From positions 1-9,548 of the forward strand of contig JAHHSS010000062.1 in the NCBI GenBank assembly GCA_020025095.1: a stretch of DNA of 9,548 nucleotides. Direction: 5' to 3'. The notes beneath the pieces are model-generated. The model saw only the letters and a program-made list of their open reading frames with translations. It did not search any database and was not told where the DNA came from. This stretch comes from Peptostreptococcus sp. Lineage in GTDB: Bacteria > Bacillota > Clostridia > Peptostreptococcales > Peptostreptococcaceae. The position numbers and the translations under genes were made by a program. This document shows positions 7,701 through 9,548 of this stretch, in pieces (the stretch's first letter is position 1; each line of letters opens with the position of its first letter).

Positions 7701-8777
7701 TTATATAAGTTCTACGCTATTATGAATATCAGTTACCTGACCAATTATATACGCTCTATCTTCCATAAGCTTTTTATATTTATCTTCTACAAAATCAATA
7801 TTTTTATTGTTTCTATTATTTATAAAGTCCACAAGTTTTTCTCCATTTTCCTTATCTACTATCATTACAAGACCTATACCCATATTAAAACTTTTGTGAA
7901 GTTCTCTTTTTTCTATTGCATCAAAAGATTCTATCATCTTAAATATAGCTGGCTTATCCCATGAACTGCTGTCTATATCAAGACCTAATCCCTTTGGTAT
8001 TACCCTTACAATATTTTCTATAAGTCCTCCTCCTGTTATATGAGCTATTGCCTTTATATTATTATTTTTTATTGCATCAAGGGCAAGATCAACATATATC
8101 TTTGTAGGAGTAAGAAGCGCATCTCCCAAACTCATTCCTAACTCTTCAATTTCTTTTGATAAATCATATTTATACTCATCTAAAAATATTTTTCTAATAA
8201 AGGAAAATCCATTGCTATGAACACCGCTTGAAGAAATTCCCACTAAAACGTCTCCTGATTTTACATTTTCTCCTGATATTACTTTTTTCTTATCTGCTAT
8301 ACCTATCGAAAATCCTGCAAGGTCATAATCATCTTCTCCGTACATTCCTGGCATCTCAGCTGTTTCTCCTCCTATAAGTGAGCAAGAACTCATTTTACAA
8401 CCATCTGTTATGCCTGATACTATATTATCTATGTGTTCTGGAACAAGCTTTCCAAGTGCTATATAATCTAAGAAAAATAAAGGTTTAGCACCCTGGCAAA
8501 TCAAGTCATTTACACACATTGCCACTAAATCTATACCTACTGTATTATGCTTATCCATCATTTGAGCTATTTTTAATTTTGTCCCTACACCATCTGTTGA
8601 TGCCAAAAGAACCGGATCTTCCATCCACATAAAATCCTTTATTGAATAGGAACCACTAAAATTACCCAGATCTCCAATAACGTTTGAATCATACGTTTCC
8701 TTTATCTTACCTTTTATTAAATCTACTGCTCTATTTCCCTCATCAATATTTACACCTGAATTCTTATAAGTTAACAT
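7701..8777 (-). CDS. purM: phosphoribosylformylglycinamidine cyclo-ligase (AIR synthetase)
   Basis: Closes the imidazole ring, turning FGAM into AIR with ATP, the fifth step of IMP synthesis. At 358 residues it is slightly longer than the usual 340-350. The N-terminal AIRS domain has STDGVGTK (60-67), the VGIDLVAMCVNDL block (80-92) and GGETAEMPGMY (136-146). The C-terminal domain has GISSSGVHSNGFS (180-192) and ITGGGLIEN (about 248-256). All signature motifs are present. Two purine-rich sites precede the ATG: GGGAG (8784-8788) at good spacing and AGGAG (8792-8796) further upstream. It follows purE by 120 bp. In many clostridia purC and purF occupy the place between purE and purM; here they do not. 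Confidence 0.98.
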   Translation of the reverse strand: MLTYKNSGVNIDEGNRAVDLIKGKIKETYDSNVIGDLGNFSGSYSIKDFMWMEDPVLLASTDGVGTKLKIAQMMDKHNTVGIDLVAMCVNDLICQGAKPLFFLDYIALGKLVPEHIDNIVSGITDGCKMSSCSLIGGETAEMPGMYGEDDYDLAGFSIGIADKKKVISGENVKSGDVLVGISSSGVHSNGFSFIRKIFLDEYKYDLSKEIEELGMSLGDALLTPTKIYVDLALDAIKNNNIKAIAHITGGGLIENIVRVIPKGLGLDIDSSSWDKPAIFKMIESFDAIEKRELHKSFNMGIGLVMIVDKENGEKLVDFINNRNNKNIDFVEDKYKKLMEDRAYIIGQVTDIHNSVELI

Positions 8778-8783
8778 CGCTAT

Positions 8784-8796
8784 CTCCCATTCTCCT
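8784..8796 (-). promoter_or_regulatory. tandem Shine-Dalgarno sites of purM
   Basis: AGGAG (8792-8796) and GGGAG (8784-8788) lie within 13 bases. Only the second is at normal distance (six bases) from the purM ATG at 8775-8777. No ATG between them offers an alternative start, so the nearer site decides the call. Confidence 0.55.
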
Positions 8797-8897
8797 AAGT
8801 TAAAATACTTTTCTTATATCTTTAAACAAACAATAAAACCTTAGTTACTCGCCTAAAACTTTCTATCTTTTATTAGTCTATGTCTATTATAATAATT

Positions 8898-9371
8898 TTA
8901 CTGAATTGAAGCATCATCCGCTAAAACATTTCTTGCCATTTCATTTCTGTACTCAGAAAGTTTATATTTTAATTCATCATCTTTTATAGCCGCTATCTGT
9001 AAAGCCATCAAAGCTGCATTAATTCCCGAATCTATAGTTACAGTTGCAACTGGCATTCCGCTCGGCATCTGTACCATTGAAAGAAGTGAATCAAGACCAT
9101 CCATTGTTGATGACTTTATAGGAAGTCCCACAACTGGTATTAGAGTCTGAGCTGCTATTACACCTGGAAGATGTGCCGCTTTTCCAGCTGCTGCTATTAT
9201 TGCTACTGTATCATCTTTTATTTCACTTAAAAATTGATTTAAAGCTGCTGGAGTTCTGTGAGCAGATAAAATTCTTACTACTACCTCTACTCCAAAACTT
9301 CTCATAAGCTCTATTCCACTCTCTAATTTCGGTAAATCTGACTTTGAACCCATAACTACAGCAATTTTCAT
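8898..9371 (-). CDS. purE: N5-carboxyaminoimidazole ribonucleotide mutase (class I PurE)
   Basis: Forms CAIR, the sixth step of IMP synthesis. The 157 residues match the family. Visible motifs are MGSKSDLP (7-14) for the phosphoribosyl group, SAHRTP (36-41) with H38, the AAHLPG loop (65-70) with H67, and the long block GLPIKSS...DSLLSMVQMPSGMPVATV (82-111). The Arg after H38 is the class I (mutase) mark; class II AIR carboxylases, known from Treponema denticola, have Lys there. Class I enzymes normally use N5-CAIR made by PurK, and no purK is in the window. Residue 64 is Lys where E. coli has the second Gly of GGAAHLPG. AAAGGAG (9383-9389) precedes the ATG by 11 bases. First gene of the cluster within this window. 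Confidence 0.97.
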   Translation of the reverse strand: MKIAVVMGSKSDLPKLESGIELMRSFGVEVVVRILSAHRTPAALNQFLSEIKDDTVAIIAAAGKAAHLPGVIAAQTLIPVVGLPIKSSTMDGLDSLLSMVQMPSGMPVATVTIDSGINAALMALQIAAIKDDELKYKLSEYRNEMARNVLADDASIQ

Positions 9372-9397
9372 AACTTAACATTCTCCTTTAAAATACA

Positions 9398-9410
9398 TTT
9401 TGCGAACAAT
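9398..9410 (-). promoter_or_regulatory. PurBox-like site in the purE leader
   Basis: The plus strand reads TTTTGCGAACAAT. Compared with the Firmicute PurR site AWWWCCGAACWWT it matches 11 of 13 positions, including the CGAAC core. It lies downstream of the predicted purE start site, about 27 bp before the purE ATG, where a bound repressor could block transcription. One short motif in AT-rich DNA can arise by chance. Confidence 0.35.
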
Positions 9411-9417
9411 ACGCTAT

Positions 9418-9438
9418 TTACTTTTAATACGAAAGTAA
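9418..9438. repeat. 7-bp inverted repeat at the predicted purE transcription start
   Basis: TTACTTT (9418-9424) and AAAGTAA (9432-9438) are perfect inverted copies around a 7-base centre that contains CGAA at its edge (9430-9433). It starts next to the candidate -10 box, so it covers the expected transcription start. It could be an operator or a weak 5' stem in the mRNA. The repeat is seen directly; the role is inferred. Confidence 0.4.
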
Positions 9439-9467
9439 TTTATATAAATTTTATATATTTTCCACAA
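9439..9467 (-). promoter_or_regulatory. candidate sigma-A promoter of purE
   Basis: On the minus strand TTGTGG (9462-9467) and TATAAA (9439-9444) are separated by exactly 17 bp. The -10 matches five of six consensus bases; the -35 keeps only the TTG core plus spacing, as expected for a promoter under control. Transcription would begin near 9432, giving a leader of about 60 nt. That is too short for a purine riboswitch aptamer plus expression platform, and none of the conserved riboswitch core is visible. Confidence 0.5.
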
Positions 9468-9531
9468 ATAATAGATTACTTATTAGTTTTTTCGATATAT
9501 TTAATAATTCAACACATTTAAATATTCTATA

Positions 9532-9544
9532 AAATACGAACTTT
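9532..9544 (-). promoter_or_regulatory. PurBox-like site upstream of the purE promoter
   Basis: The plus strand reads AAATACGAACTTT, matching AWWWCCGAACWWT at 12 of 13 positions (A instead of C before the CGAAC core). It lies about 100 bp upstream of the predicted start and only four bases from the window edge, so a paired inverted box further upstream could be cut off. It has the same orientation as the site at 9398-9410. Confidence 0.4.
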
Positions 9545-9548
9545 ATAC

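Noticed and set aside
7680..7964. Plus-strand open frame with hydrophobic, membrane-like product
   Set aside because: Antisense to the purM 3' end. Its Phe/Tyr/Ile richness comes from AT-rich reverse-complement codons, and it has no ribosome site.
8831..8858. Weak hairpin followed by a T-rich stretch between purE and purM
   Set aside because: Only six pairs, two of them G-U, with an 8-nt loop and a broken T-run. Too weak to call a terminator or attenuator.
9372..9548. Purine riboswitch in front of purE
   Set aside because: The conserved loop and junction sequences of the purine aptamer were not found, and the predicted leader of about 60 nt is too short for aptamer plus expression platform.

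Overview
The window carries one gene cluster for de novo purine (IMP) biosynthesis. All genes are read on the minus strand, in the order purE > purM > purN > purH > purD > purL. The DNA is very AT-rich (roughly a third G+C by eye). The gene order, the single-chain PurL of 1258 residues and the strong GGAGG-type ribosome binding sites suggest a low-GC anaerobic Firmicute of the class Clostridia, perhaps near Peptostreptococcaceae. The taxonomic placement is inference from gene style; no marker gene is present.

Layout in the direction of transcription (high to low coordinates). Positions 9372-9548 are a non-coding control region with a candidate sigma-A promoter, a 7-bp inverted repeat at the expected transcription start, and two sites resembling the PurR PurBox; no purine riboswitch was recognised. 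purE (8898-9371) is followed by a 120-bp spacer, purM (7701-8777), and a 133-bp spacer holding a near-consensus internal promoter (TTGACA-17-TATGAT). Then come purN (6974-7567), a 106-bp spacer, purH (5335-6867), a 131-bp spacer, and purD (3935-5203), which overlaps purL (175-3951) by 17 bp. A strong hairpin terminator lies at 84-118. The first 54 bases may be the tail of a convergent gene (weak evidence).

Together the genes cover steps from PRA to IMP. PurD makes GAR, PurN formylates it, PurL makes FGAM, PurM closes the ring to AIR, PurE gives CAIR, and PurH performs the last two steps to IMP. Missing from the window are purF (PRPP to PRA), purC (SAICAR synthetase), purB and purK. purC and purF usually sit between purE and purM in related clostridia, and that junction here is a short spacer with no visible gene remnant.

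This is housekeeping biosynthesis. I see no mobile element, CRISPR array, RNA gene, defence system or other novel system. The points worth a second look concern operon architecture, candidate regulatory sites and a few departures from family motifs.
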